The position numbers and the translations under genes are program-made. DNA of 64,000 nucleotides from Ilyomonas sp965247435 (GTDB lineage Bacteria > Bacteroidota > Bacteroidia > Chitinophagales > Chitinophagaceae), in NCBI GenBank assembly GCA_965247435.1, contig OZ252019.1:4154001-4218000 (forward strand). The letters run 5' to 3'. The notes below the pieces were generated by a model. The model searched no databases and was not told the DNA's origin. It was given only the letters and a program-made list of their open reading frames with translations. Every line of letters starts with the position of its first letter. Positions within the stretch are counted from its first letter, which is position 1. Shown here piece after piece: positions 29,267-38,042 of this stretch.

Positions 29267-30919
29267 TTATTTTAACTGCTGCGTAAATAAATCAATCAAG
29301 GGCTGGTTGGCATTCGCAGGATCCGGCAAAGTGCCATAACCATAATAGATACCAAAGCTATCTTCGTGATAGTCGTGATAACTAAAAGATATGTTGTTTG
29401 CCTTTAAAATGTCCAGCATATCACTTACCCATTGTGTGCCACCTTTATCATTTTCAAAGCAATGCACACCAGCTCCAAACTCGCCTAAAAACAAAGGAAC
29501 GTTTTTGCTTGCACCCCAGCTAAAATAATGACTTAATGCATTTTCAAGATACGATTTATCGCGTGGTAATACCGGATTGTTGGTAGTTAAAAAATCAATC
29601 CGGATGCGGCACGCAGCGTCCGGCGCTACAGTTTCGCCTTTCATATAACCGCTTATCTGGTAGCTATAATTTTGCTTTGGCTGAAACACCTGAACATAAT
29701 TGGACAGGTTACAATCGCCGGTTGCATTTGCAATGTATAAGCTGGTTGCATCGCCGGCACCGGTAGCAGTTGAAAAGCCGGAGGTACCGCTGTTATTGGC
29801 ACTCCAGTAATTCCAGTTATCGCTGCTTTGCGGGTTTAGTTCCAATACATTTCTGCTAAAGCTGCCATCGGGGTTATATTCTTTTATAACCATGTTATCA
29901 AAGTAAATTTTGCCTTTTACGCCCTGACCAACCAGCGCCGCCAAACCAATACTGATTTTCGGATCAGTTACCTTGTATTTTTCTCCTTCATAATATTTCC
30001 AGCCGCTGCTGCCCGTTTTCGCCGGTGGATTGTTGAAAGTGCCGGTGTACCAGGTAGCATTGCTGTATGATAAAATATTTTCGTCCGGGTATTTGCCGCC
30101 ATCGCCCTTGCCCGCCCAATCGAACAACTGATACGTATAGTCATAAGGGTCGTAAAAATGAAATTCGTACGCCAGGTTGCTGCCGGTTACCACCGGAAAA
30201 TTAAAATTGGCATCTTCTGCCGCGCCTTTTACATAAATCGCCTTTTCGAGAAAAATAACATGATTATCTTTTTGCCTGCGGATGGTATCGGTAATGCGTT
30301 GCGCGAGGCTGCTCCATTGCTGCATGCTGGCGGTTGGCACCGGCTCATTTACCAAACCATAACCCGCTACCTGCTTTTCTTTTTTATATCGTGCGGCAAT
30401 GGCTTTCCACAACGCTGTTAAGCGGTTCTGGTTTTCTGCAACGGTCCATAAAGCATCGCCGTTGCCCTGCGACTGGTAGCCACCTTGCGGCACATGCATA
30501 TTGATTATCAGGTAAATGCCATACTTTTTTGCCCAGGCAATATTCTGGTCCAGCCATTGAAAACCTTCCGCTTTATAATGGTATGGATTCGCATCGTCTT
30601 CAAACGTATGGTAATTCATATAAAACCGCACCACGTTCATGTGCATCGCCTGCACACGTCCGTAATCCAGCTCGTTATGGTCGGTAGCCGGTACTCCTTC
30701 ATTGCTCCATACTTCGTTGCCAAAACCCACGCCTCGCAGTTGAATATTGTTTTTAGCGAAGTCAACAATCTGTCTTGCACTGCATTGAAATAAGGCAACT
30801 GCTGCAGAATCATTGCTATTATCACCAGGTTGTACCGGTGTATTGTTATTTAATTTATTGCAGGCAGCAAAGAACATTATGAGTATGCAAGCGAAGGAAT
30901 ATAAAGTACGGTTTTTCAT
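29267..30919 (-). CDS. GH5-family glycosidase lipoprotein with inserted binding domain
   Basis: The 550-residue protein (ATG 30919) begins with a lipoprotein signal, lipobox FFAAC (C20). The (beta/alpha)8 GH5 barrel is split: residues about 60-270 carry the acid/base glutamate E192 in GLVNEPVP, and about 455-550 carry the nucleophile E480 in PLFLGEFGAG. Between them, about 275-445 is a beta-rich insert (YTGTFNNPP, KIYFDNMVIKEYN, SYQISGYMKGE) that looks like a carbohydrate-binding module. The frame is open to 31048, but those 43 residues lack a signal pattern. It probably acts on beta-glucans or mannans at the cell surface. Confidence 0.84.
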   Translation of the reverse strand: MKNRTLYSFACILIMFFAACNKLNNNTPVQPGDNSNDSAAVALFQCSARQIVDFAKNNIQLRGVGFGNEVWSNEGVPATDHNELDYGRVQAMHMNVVRFYMNYHTFEDDANPYHYKAEGFQWLDQNIAWAKKYGIYLIINMHVPQGGYQSQGNGDALWTVAENQNRLTALWKAIAARYKKEKQVAGYGLVNEPVPTASMQQWSSLAQRITDTIRRQKDNHVIFLEKAIYVKGAAEDANFNFPVVTGSNLAYEFHFYDPYDYTYQLFDWAGKGDGGKYPDENILSYSNATWYTGTFNNPPAKTGSSGWKYYEGEKYKVTDPKISIGLAALVGQGVKGKIYFDNMVIKEYNPDGSFSRNVLELNPQSSDNWNYWSANNSGTSGFSTATGAGDATSLYIANATGDCNLSNYVQVFQPKQNYSYQISGYMKGETVAPDAACRIRIDFLTTNNPVLPRDKSYLENALSHYFSWGASKNVPLFLGEFGAGVHCFENDKGGTQWVSDMLDILKANNISFSYHDYHEDSFGIYYGYGTLPDPANANQPLIDLFTQQLK

Positions 30920-31220
30920 AAAGTGCCTTTGTATCAAAGATAAACCAAAAGGAAACAGAAGAAAGCAGATGCTTATTAAAACAGTTAGCCGCAGTATCAA
31001 CAATAAAAATTGCGTAAAGTGAATATAATGACAACAGGCTTTTAACAAAGCAAAATACAGATGTTTAGCATTTTTACGATGCTGTTTATGATACCGTCTT
31101 ATGGAGCCCTCAAGCAGAGGAATCGAGGCATCTCTGCCACTTTTTACCCGTAATGCAAGGCTGAGGTTTCTCCCGCTGGTCGGAATGACTTCATTAAATC
31201 ACTGATAAGAAAAATGTTAA
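30920..31220. other. Intergenic region left of the IS256-family element
   Basis: 301 bp between the GH5-like gene start and the insertion sequence. Contains short inverted motifs such as CAGAG/CTCTG around 31117-31138 and a segment rich in CTCGATTCCTC-like words on the minus strand, resembling dispersed Bacteroidota repeats. No gene seen. Its last 8 bp are the target duplication. Confidence 0.45.
31213..31220. repeat. 8-bp target site duplication, left copy (AATGTTAA)
   Basis: AATGTTAA directly precedes the left inverted repeat and recurs at 32600-32607 directly after the right one. Confidence 0.8.
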
Positions 31221-31259
31221 GGTAGTATAAAGCAGAATGTGTAAACAGTTTTAGAGTCT

Positions 31260-31317
31260 CCCCCTGCGCCTGCGCCATAGTGGAGCGTAGCGGAACGAAG
31301 GCGCAGGGGCAGGGGGG
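31260..31317. repeat. GC-rich hairpin inside the IS, before the transposase
   Basis: The arms at 31260-31276 and 31300-31317 pair over about 17 bp with one mismatch (CCCCCTGCGCCTGCGCC with GGCGCAGGGGCAGGGGG). It has a 23-base loop and lies 29 bp before the transposase ATG. It could stop outside transcription or block ribosome access from external transcripts, a known way for insertion sequences to limit their own activity; the role is inference. Confidence 0.75.
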
Positions 31318-31346
31318 CATTTTTTCACTAACTTCGAAACCTACAC

Positions 31347-32567
31347 ATGATGCAATCAAGAAACACGAAAGCGGATTTATTTCCCAAGGGGTTCTTTAAA
31401 CAGTTTAAGAACAAAGAAAATTTTCAAACCTATTTTAATTCACTCTTCAAACAAGGCATTGAAGAGATGCTGCAAGCAGAACTGGATGAAGAGCTTGGCT
31501 ATTCCAAACATGCAAAACAAGGGTACAATTCAGGCAACAGCCGCAATGGATCCTTTTCCAAAACCATCGCCACGGAGAATGTAGGCGAAGTCATTTTAAA
31601 CATTCCCCGGGACAGGAATGCTGAATTTGAACCCCGGATTATTCCCAAAGGCCAAACAATCAGCAGCAAGATTGAAGATGCTATTTTGGGTATGTACAGC
31701 CGTGGCATGACAGCCGCCGATGTTTGTAACCAGGTGCAGGATATTTATGGCCTGGATATAAGTGAAACAACCGTTTCCAACATCACCGAACGGATCATGG
31801 AATCGGCCAAAGAGTGGCAGCAAAGAGCGCTGGAGCCGGTTTACTTTGCGGTGTGGATGGATGGCATTGTGCTGAAGATAAGGGAGGAGGGCAAAGTGGT
31901 CAATAAGTGCGTCTACATTGTCATTGGGCTTAAAGCAGATGGTATAAAAGAAGTGCTGGGGTTTTGGATTGAAAAAACAGAATCAGCTTCTTTCTGGCTC
32001 ACCGTACTTACTGATTTAAAGGCCCGTGGTGTACAGGATATCCTCATCGCCTGCACGGATAATCTCAAAGGGTTCACACAAGCCATTAAAGGGGTTTTTC
32101 CAGAGGCTGTTACACAACTGTGCATCGTTCATCAAATACGCAACTCCTGCAAGTTTGTGGTGTGGAAAGACCGCAAAGAATTTTGTAAAGACCTTAAAAA
32201 AATATACACCGCCATCAACAAACAGGCCGCCTTTGATGAACTGCAGGCATTTAAAAAAACATGGCAGGATAAATACAAATATGCCATTGCATCCTGGGAA
32301 GAAAATTGGGAAAACCTCACTAACTATTTTGACTACCCTTTAGAACTCAGGAAAATAATTTATACCACCAATACCATTGAAAATCTTAACCGGGGTATTA
32401 GAAAATACACCAAAACTAAAACGCAGTTTACCAACGAAAATGCCGCCACAAAATCCGTCTTTTTATCTATTCAAAATATTGAAAAAAGCTGGACAAGTGG
32501 CATTCAAAACTGGGGAATTATTCTCCACCAGTATTTAACTATCTTTCAAACTAGATGCAGGCTCTGA
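31347..32567 (+). CDS. IS256-family transposase (mutator type)
   Basis: The 406-residue protein matches the MULE/mutator-like IS256 transposases: N-terminal LQAELDEELGYSKHAKQGYNSGNSRNG, central ILNIPRDRNAEFEPRIIPKG, and the DDE catalytic residues in VWMDGIVLK (first D), LIACTDNLKGF (second D) and NTIENLNRGIRKYTKTK (E). CIVHQIRNSCKFV marks the conserved C/H motif before the helical insert. Full length, no frameshift; cuts and joins its own inverted repeats. Start is ATG 31347 or the next codon. Confidence 0.94.
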   Translation: MMQSRNTKADLFPKGFFKQFKNKENFQTYFNSLFKQGIEEMLQAELDEELGYSKHAKQGYNSGNSRNGSFSKTIATENVGEVILNIPRDRNAEFEPRIIPKGQTISSKIEDAILGMYSRGMTAADVCNQVQDIYGLDISETTVSNITERIMESAKEWQQRALEPVYFAVWMDGIVLKIREEGKVVNKCVYIVIGLKADGIKEVLGFWIEKTESASFWLTVLTDLKARGVQDILIACTDNLKGFTQAIKGVFPEAVTQLCIVHQIRNSCKFVVWKDRKEFCKDLKKIYTAINKQAAFDELQAFKKTWQDKYKYAIASWEENWENLTNYFDYPLELRKIIYTTNTIENLNRGIRKYTKTKTQFTNENAATKSVFLSIQNIEKSWTSGIQNWGIILHQYLTIFQTRCRL

Positions 32568-32599
32568 AATTATGTTTACACATTCTGCTTTACAGTCTC

Positions 32600-32607
32600 A
32601 ATGTTAA
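32600..32607. repeat. 8-bp target site duplication, right copy (AATGTTAA)
   Basis: Identical to 31213-31220, directly outside the right inverted repeat. Confidence 0.8.
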
Positions 32608-32837
32608 ACAGCTTCAATACAACAATACAGATTAAGCTGGAATAAATTTTAGAGAATGGCTCACATCGAATATTTGCTGGTAAATAACTACCTGTATTTG
32701 ACTAAATATAAAAGCCATTCTGTACAGCAATCAGTTATCTTTCGCAACCATTTCAGCAATTCTATTGTGCACCCGCCATGATGCAAATAATAAGCATAAC
32801 TGCTACCGTTATACTGAACTGAAACCGCATACAATAC

Positions 32838-35363
32838 ATGAAAAAGAAATACTTCACGCCAACATACAGCTTATTGGTTTTATTCTTCCTCTTAAGGATA
32901 GCAGCCCTTGCGCAGCCGGAAAAGCAACTCAATAATTCAACAGACACAACCAATCCGGAGTTATTGTTTTTGCATCCGCCCGAAAGCGCAAAGCCCGGCG
33001 TACTGTGGATGTGGATGGGCTGCAACCTAAGCACGGCAGGCATCACCAAAGACCTTGAAGCGCTGAAGCAGGAAGGCTTCAACCGCACCACGATGTTTAG
33101 CCTGGCTGATATTACGACGCCGTGGGCGGGTGAAATCAACAAAAGCCCGACACCCAACATTATCTCCTGGACGGAGCCTTGGTGGAAACTGGTGCGCCAT
33201 GCGGCGGAAGAATCGAAGAGGCTGGGTATGGACTTCGGCATGTTCAACGGCCCCAGCTACGAATCCAGCGGCGGCGTATGGATAACACCGGAACTTTCGA
33301 TGCAGGAAATCTGCTGGTCGCAAACGCCGGTAAACGGCAAATCCGGAACAGCTATCCAACTAAAAAGACCAACGGTGGATCCGCACGCCAATGAGTATTT
33401 TCCTGTTTATAATCCGGTAACAGGTCTGGTAGAAAAGCCGGAAATAGAAGCCCGGAAAACCTATTATAAAGACATTGCCGTACTGGCTTTGCCGGCAGCC
33501 GGTATCGTTGCAAAAGACAGTATAATTGACCTAACAGATAAAATGAATACAGATGGCAGCTTAACCTGGAAAGCGCCTGCCGGCAACTGGATCATTTACC
33601 GTTTTGGCCATACGACGATGGGTGCCCTGATACAACCGGCGCAATGGAAAGCTACGGGCCTCGAATGTGATAAAATGAGCCAGCAGGCGGTTGATTTTCA
33701 TATAGATCATGTGATTGGTGAAATTCAAAAACATTTGGGCGACCTTATCGGTGCCGGCTTTACGCATGTGCATTTTGATAGTTACGAAGCCGGCAACCCT
33801 ACATGGACACCGAAGATGAAAGAAGAATTTATAAAGCGCAGGGGCTATGATTGTACGCCCTACCTTCCTTCTTTTGCAGGCCGTATTATCGGCAGCGTGG
33901 AAGACTCTGCACAATTTGCGGATGATTTTGATGCGACCATTAAAGATTTGTACCGCGATGTATATTTTACGACTATCTCAAAAAAATTAAAAGCGGCTGA
34001 TCTTACCTTCTTGTGCGAGCCGTACGGCGGCCCCTGGCGGCAGGAAGAAGTGATGCCGCTGGTGCATAATGTGATGACCGAATTCTGGACCCATGAGGGC
34101 GTGTACTCGCCTTACGAGCTGGAGCCAACGGTGGCTGCGCTGCGCAAATCGGGGCAGAATATTATAGAAGCGGAAGCTTTTACCGGCGACCCGAAAGACA
34201 GCAAGTGGAGCGAAACACCTGCCTGGCTTAAACCGATTGGCGACGCGGCCTTTTGTGCGGGCGTAAACCGGATGGTGCTGCACCGTTTTGTAGAGCAGCC
34301 CTGGGATGATAAATACAAGCCCGGCGCAACCATGGGCCAGTGGGGTACGCACTTCGACCGTACGCAAACCTGGTGGATACCCGCAGCAGCCATGGTTGCC
34401 TACTGGCAGCGCTGCCAGGCTTTGCTGCAATGGGGCCGCATTGCCAGAGCCGACTCGACAGACTTTACTGTAAGTGCTGTAAAAGACAGCATTGACATAA
34501 AATTTACGCATCGCGTAAGCGGCGATACGGATATTTATTTTGTAGCCAATACGAGCCGGCGGAAGGGCAGTGCTACCTGCAGTTTCCGGGTGATTGGTAA
34601 AGCGCCGGAATTGTGGGACCCGGTAACGGTGACAATGCATAAGCTTAACAACTTTAACGAAGTAAACGGCAATACGGCCATACCTATAAACTTTGAAGCA
34701 GCGCAAAGTTTCTTTGTTGTTTTTCGTAATAAAACAGGTAAACAATCAACTGCTGCAGGCAACAGTTCACCTGTGCTTAAAGAAGTGGCTGCCATTAATA
34801 AACCGTGGACCGTACAGTTTGATACTACCTGGGGCGGTCCTGCGAAACCGGTACGCTTTACCGCTTTAAAAGACTGGACAACGAGCAAGGATACAGGTAT
34901 TAAATATTATAGCGGCACTGCTGTTTACAGCACCACATTCCATATTCCTGCAGCAAGGCTTAAAGGCGATTCGCCAGCCTGCTATCTTAGTCTTGGCACT
35001 GTAAAAAACATAGCGCATGTATGGCTCAACAACAAAGACTTAGGCGTTGTATGGACTGCGCCGTGGCGGGTACAGATTCCGCATGGATTGTTGAAGGCAG
35101 CCAACAACAACCTGATGATTGAAGTAACAAATACCTGGGCCAACCGCCTGATTGGTGATGAGCAGCAGCCGGACGACTGCATCTGGCTGCCGGGGCATTT
35201 TGGCGGCCGGTTTTTAAAAGAATTTCCCGACTGGTTTTTAAAGAACGAGCTGCGGCCGTCAAAGGGCAGGTATTGCTTTACTACCTGGAATTATTTTACC
35301 AAAGACTCGCCCCTGCAACCTTCGGGTTTGCTTGGCCCGGTAACGATTGTGCAGGAGGAATAA
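32838..35363 (+). CDS. GH106-like alpha-L-rhamnosidase family protein
   Basis: The 841-residue secreted protein has a signal peptide (about 1-25, ending ALAQ). Its core begins KPGVLWMWMGCNLSTAGITKDLEALKQEGFN and contains FGMFNGPSYESSGGVW and HFDSYEAGNPTWTPKMKEEF, as in GH106 alpha-L-rhamnosidases and related families. The C-terminal 170 residues (NIAHVWLNNKDLGVVWTAPWRVQIP) form a galactose-binding-like beta-sandwich. It would release rhamnose from plant or microbial polysaccharide in the periplasm. Single gene; the insertion sequence sits upstream, 239 bp away. Confidence 0.85.
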   Translation: MKKKYFTPTYSLLVLFFLLRIAALAQPEKQLNNSTDTTNPELLFLHPPESAKPGVLWMWMGCNLSTAGITKDLEALKQEGFNRTTMFSLADITTPWAGEINKSPTPNIISWTEPWWKLVRHAAEESKRLGMDFGMFNGPSYESSGGVWITPELSMQEICWSQTPVNGKSGTAIQLKRPTVDPHANEYFPVYNPVTGLVEKPEIEARKTYYKDIAVLALPAAGIVAKDSIIDLTDKMNTDGSLTWKAPAGNWIIYRFGHTTMGALIQPAQWKATGLECDKMSQQAVDFHIDHVIGEIQKHLGDLIGAGFTHVHFDSYEAGNPTWTPKMKEEFIKRRGYDCTPYLPSFAGRIIGSVEDSAQFADDFDATIKDLYRDVYFTTISKKLKAADLTFLCEPYGGPWRQEEVMPLVHNVMTEFWTHEGVYSPYELEPTVAALRKSGQNIIEAEAFTGDPKDSKWSETPAWLKPIGDAAFCAGVNRMVLHRFVEQPWDDKYKPGATMGQWGTHFDRTQTWWIPAAAMVAYWQRCQALLQWGRIARADSTDFTVSAVKDSIDIKFTHRVSGDTDIYFVANTSRRKGSATCSFRVIGKAPELWDPVTVTMHKLNNFNEVNGNTAIPINFEAAQSFFVVFRNKTGKQSTAAGNSSPVLKEVAAINKPWTVQFDTTWGGPAKPVRFTALKDWTTSKDTGIKYYSGTAVYSTTFHIPAARLKGDSPACYLSLGTVKNIAHVWLNNKDLGVVWTAPWRVQIPHGLLKAANNNLMIEVTNTWANRLIGDEQQPDDCIWLPGHFGGRFLKEFPDWFLKNELRPSKGRYCFTTWNYFTKDSPLQPSGLLGPVTIVQEE

Positions 35364-35635
35364 GGGCGCGGCAAAAGCTACTTTATTAAATGAATAAACG
35401 CATCAGTATGCAAGGAGTAAAGAAAGACGGGTTGTTGAAGAAGTGTCCATTATATTTTTTTACAGGCTTGGATATAAATTCAAAAACTTTCACAGAGAAG
35501 CAATGCAGGAGGAAGATAAAGCAGCATTCCCTAAATGATTCTTTTAAAGAGAAGCTGTTAAGTAGGTTGCTTTGCTGTTATAGATACGGAAGGGAAATAA
35601 AGCGTTGAAACGCTTACTGTTGGGCCCGATTCTTT

Positions 35636-35666
35636 TTATAGCCACCGTTTAAACGGTGGGCTATAG
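35636..35666. repeat. REP-like palindrome (core CCACCGTTTAAACGGTGG)
   Basis: Perfect 18-bp palindrome at 35642-35659, extended outward by TATAGC / GCTATA with one unpaired base, giving an about 31-bp hairpin. This kind of short palindrome is dispersed in Bacteroidota genomes. Confidence 0.7.
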
Positions 35667-35755
35667 CATTGCTGAATACCCAGTTTAATGGATTTATCCA
35701 TTTATGGGGCGTGGTCATGTATGCGTATGCACACCGGTTTTACAAAGATGTTTAA

Positions 35756-35883
35756 TACACTGTCAATTAAGTTTCTTTGAATGTCTTAGCGATAATCCGG
35801 GCGGTGAGACACTGCCTAACAGCGTAGCTATTAGCGGGCGGGGACTCCCGCTGAAAACGGGAAATAATTTAATTGACACTGTA
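35756..35883. mobile_element. MITE-like element, copy A
   Basis: 128 bp. Ends TACACTGTCAATTAA and TTAATTGACACTGTA are inverted repeats with 14 of 15 matches. Near the right end lies a GC-rich hairpin (GCGGG ... CCCGC), then AAAACGGGAAATAATTTAA. Copy B at 42825 has the same ends, length and order of parts. No coding capacity. No clear target duplication is visible. Confidence 0.7.
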
Positions 35884-35956
35884 TCTAATGTAGGTATAAT
35901 ACTCAGAAATGGTTGGTAAAATCTTCTAAAAGGCAATGCAGGTAAAGGTTTGAAGG

Positions 35957-35991
35957 AAGTTTACTGAAAGTAATTTCAGTAAACTTTTTTT
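35957..35991 (+). terminator. Hairpin with T-run before the IS1249-like transposase
   Basis: Perfect 13-bp stem AAGTTTACTGAAA / TTTCAGTAAACTT, 4-base loop, then a T-run. It is terminator-shaped but lies just 6 bp before the transposase ATG at 35997, so it would block incoming transcription or be part of the element end. Confidence 0.7.
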
Positions 35992-35996
35992 GTTGT

Positions 35997-36967
35997 ATGA
36001 ACAGTAATACAAAAAGCGGTGCTGGGCTTGCGGTTCTTTGGCAGTAATCAGGTGGGGGAAGCGTGGAGGTAAGCAAAGATTTAAATGCAACAATTGTGGG
36101 ATATTGTTTACCAGGAGTGCTCCTGAGCAGCGTCTTAGAAATTATTTTATCTGGTTTGAAAAGTGGATTTTGGAAAGGCAAACCTACGCGACATTGAGCC
36201 GTGACAGCAGGCTGTCAAGAGCTGCTCTGCAACGATTGTTTTATACTTTTTTAGAGCAGTCTCCTCAGGTAAAGCTTATTAAGCGCAAGGATGTTCATCT
36301 GCGAATGGATGCAACCTATTTTAAGCAGTTTTGTGTAGTGTGCTATCAGGATGATCAGGATGGTTATACACAGCTCATCCGCATTACAGACGGAGAACAT
36401 TTTAGCGAAATAAAAGAAGACTTAGATAACCTCATCAAGCTGGGTGTTCACATCGACAGCATTACCACCGATGGACATAAAAGTACGCTTAAAGCAATTA
36501 AAAAATCCCTTCCCGGCGTTGCTGTTCAGCGATGTTTGGTACACATCCAAAGAATGTGCTTGCTGTGGCTCACAAGGTTTCCAAAGCATCCGGCAGGGGT
36601 AGAATTGAGAACTTTAGTTTTGATGCTTCTTAAAATCAAGTCTTCTAATGACCGCCTCCATTGGACCAACGAACTAACCGCCTGGTACAACAGGCATAAA
36701 GATTACCTGGCTGAAAAAGCCTATAACAAAGACACAGGAAGATACTGGTACAAACACAAGCTGTTAAGGCGCTCTTACTTTAGCATCAAAAGAGCTTTAC
36801 CTAACATGTTCCATTACCTCAACAACGACAAAATACCAGCTACTACCAATGGTATTGAAGGGTACTTTGGGCATCTTAAAAACCATCTCGACCTGCATCG
36901 GGGACTAAGCAGGGAACACCGTGTCAACTTCATCAAATGGTATATCTTTTTATCAAACACCAAATGA
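35997..36967 (+). pseudogene. IS1249-like (IS256-family) transposase, frameshifted
   Basis: The long open part (from about 36008) has a zinc ribbon (CWACG ... QRFKCNNCG), then an MULE-type DDE core: HLRMDATYF, TTDGHKSTLKA followed by VQRCLVHIQRMCLLWLT, and TNGIEGYFGHLKNH with the glutamate. The zinc ribbon's first CxxC lies upstream of any good start in that frame. ATG at 35997 reads MNSNTK and joins the long frame by a -1 shift in ACAAAAAGC: six A's instead of five would give a continuous 323-residue protein. Either one base is lost, or programmed -1 slippage is used. No convincing terminal inverted repeats were found. Confidence 0.78.
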
Positions 36968-37339
36968 GTTTTTTTAGACATGCCGCTTACCAAAAAAAGG
37001 GGTTGAACACCACAAGTGTTCAACCCCTTACTTCTTTCGTATAAGCATCAATCCTATTTCTGACAGGTTGCTCTCCAGCAGCGCCTGCTTCCTCTTCAGA
37101 TTAACCACGGCATATTAATACTAAAATATCAAAATACCACCAACCATTTTTGAGTACATTACCTTTATGTAAATAGAAAACACTAAACAGTTTCTATGCT
37201 AATAATGCAAGTCCGTCATTCCGTAATTGCCGCCGGGGAGCAGGCATTCATACATTATATAAAAGCCGGTGCACGGAGGTTCATTTAATTAAAAACAAAC
37301 AAGCAGCCTGTTAACCTTACGGAATGCAATTTTTTTCGC
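36968..37339. other. Intergenic region after the transposase
   Basis: 372 bp with no supported gene. The main structure is the hairpin at 36997-37029. From 37140 on it is AT-rich with no recognisable element end. Confidence 0.5.
36997..37029. terminator. Strong hairpin, terminator-like
   Basis: Perfect 14-bp stem AAGGGGTTGAACAC / GTGTTCAACCCCTT with a 5-base loop, 30 bp after the transposase stop. The upstream A-run makes a T-run on the minus strand, so it could also be an element-end structure. Confidence 0.7.
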
Positions 37340-37981
37340 TTATCCTTTTACAAATGGATTGTGCTGTTTCTCATAGCCGATAGTTGTTGGTTCGCCGTGG
37401 CCGGGATAAACAATCGTTTCGTCCGGCAGGGTGTATAATTGCGTACGGATGCTTTGTACCAGTTGCTCATAGCTGGCACTCGGAAGATCGGTGCGGCCAA
37501 TGCTCCCGCGAAACAGCACATCGCCGCCAATTACAAAGTGTTGCGCAGCACAATAAAAGCTGACGCTGCCGGGCGAATGGCCGGGCGTAAACAACACTTT
37601 CAATTCATCATCGCCAAACTGTATGGTATCACCGGCTGCCAGGAAATGGAGCTTCTCGGTATAATTGGTAAAGGACAGCCCGAACTGGACGGTATAAGCC
37701 GGGGCAACCTGCAGTAGCTTTTCTTCGTTTGGATGTATGAATAATTCAAGTCCGTATTTTTTTGCAATAAAGTGATTTCCGAAAACATGGTCGAAATGGC
37801 AATGCGTATTAAGCAGTTGAACCGGCGTAAAACCGCCTTCCTCTAAATAATTTTGTAAAGTTGCTTCTTCGGCGGTAAAGTAGCATCCGGGATCAATAAT
37901 AAGCGCTCCTCCTTTTTCGTTGGTGAGTACGTATGTATTTTCCTGTATCGGATTAAATGTAAAAGGGACTACACGAATCAT
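37340..37981 (-). CDS. MBL-fold metallo-hydrolase (glyoxalase II-like)
   Basis: The 213-residue protein has the metallo-beta-lactamase metal site THCHFDH (H60, H62, D64, H65), followed by LFTPGHSPGSV and a late VYPGHGEPTTIGYEK histidine, as in YcbL-type and hydroxyacylglutathione-hydrolase relatives. It probably hydrolyses a thioester or similar bond with two metal ions; substrate unknown. Cytoplasmic. Its start is 61 bp from the divergent TolB/BamA-like gene. Confidence 0.87.
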   Translation of the reverse strand: MIRVVPFTFNPIQENTYVLTNEKGGALIIDPGCYFTAEEATLQNYLEEGGFTPVQLLNTHCHFDHVFGNHFIAKKYGLELFIHPNEEKLLQVAPAYTVQFGLSFTNYTEKLHFLAAGDTIQFGDDELKVLFTPGHSPGSVSFYCAAQHFVIGGDVLFRGSIGRTDLPSASYEQLVQSIRTQLYTLPDETIVYPGHGEPTTIGYEKQHNPFVKG

Positions 37982-38042
37982 AAACGTATTTTTACAGCCT
38001 GAATAGTTTTTGTGCTAATTTTAAAAATTATAATGACCGGAT

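Larger units (their letters stand above)
31221..32599 (+). mobile_element. IS256-family insertion sequence, complete
   Basis: 1379 bp. The ends are imperfect inverted repeats of about 27 bp (31221-31247 and 32573-32599) sharing the exact core TAAAGCAGAATGTGTAAACA; the outermost 7 bases match only in part. It is flanked by perfect 8-bp direct repeats, AATGTTAA, the size expected of IS256 elements. It carries one transposase gene and a GC-rich hairpin between the left end and that gene. Intact ends, target duplication and open transposase suggest recent insertion, between the GH5-like and GH106-like genes. Confidence 0.9.
35364..35996. other. Intergenic region rich in repeats
   Basis: 633 bp without a supported gene. 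It holds a REP-like palindrome (35636-35666), a MITE-like element (35756-35883) and a hairpin with T-run (35957-35991). Small frames at 35390 and 35704 lack family resemblance. Confidence 0.6.
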
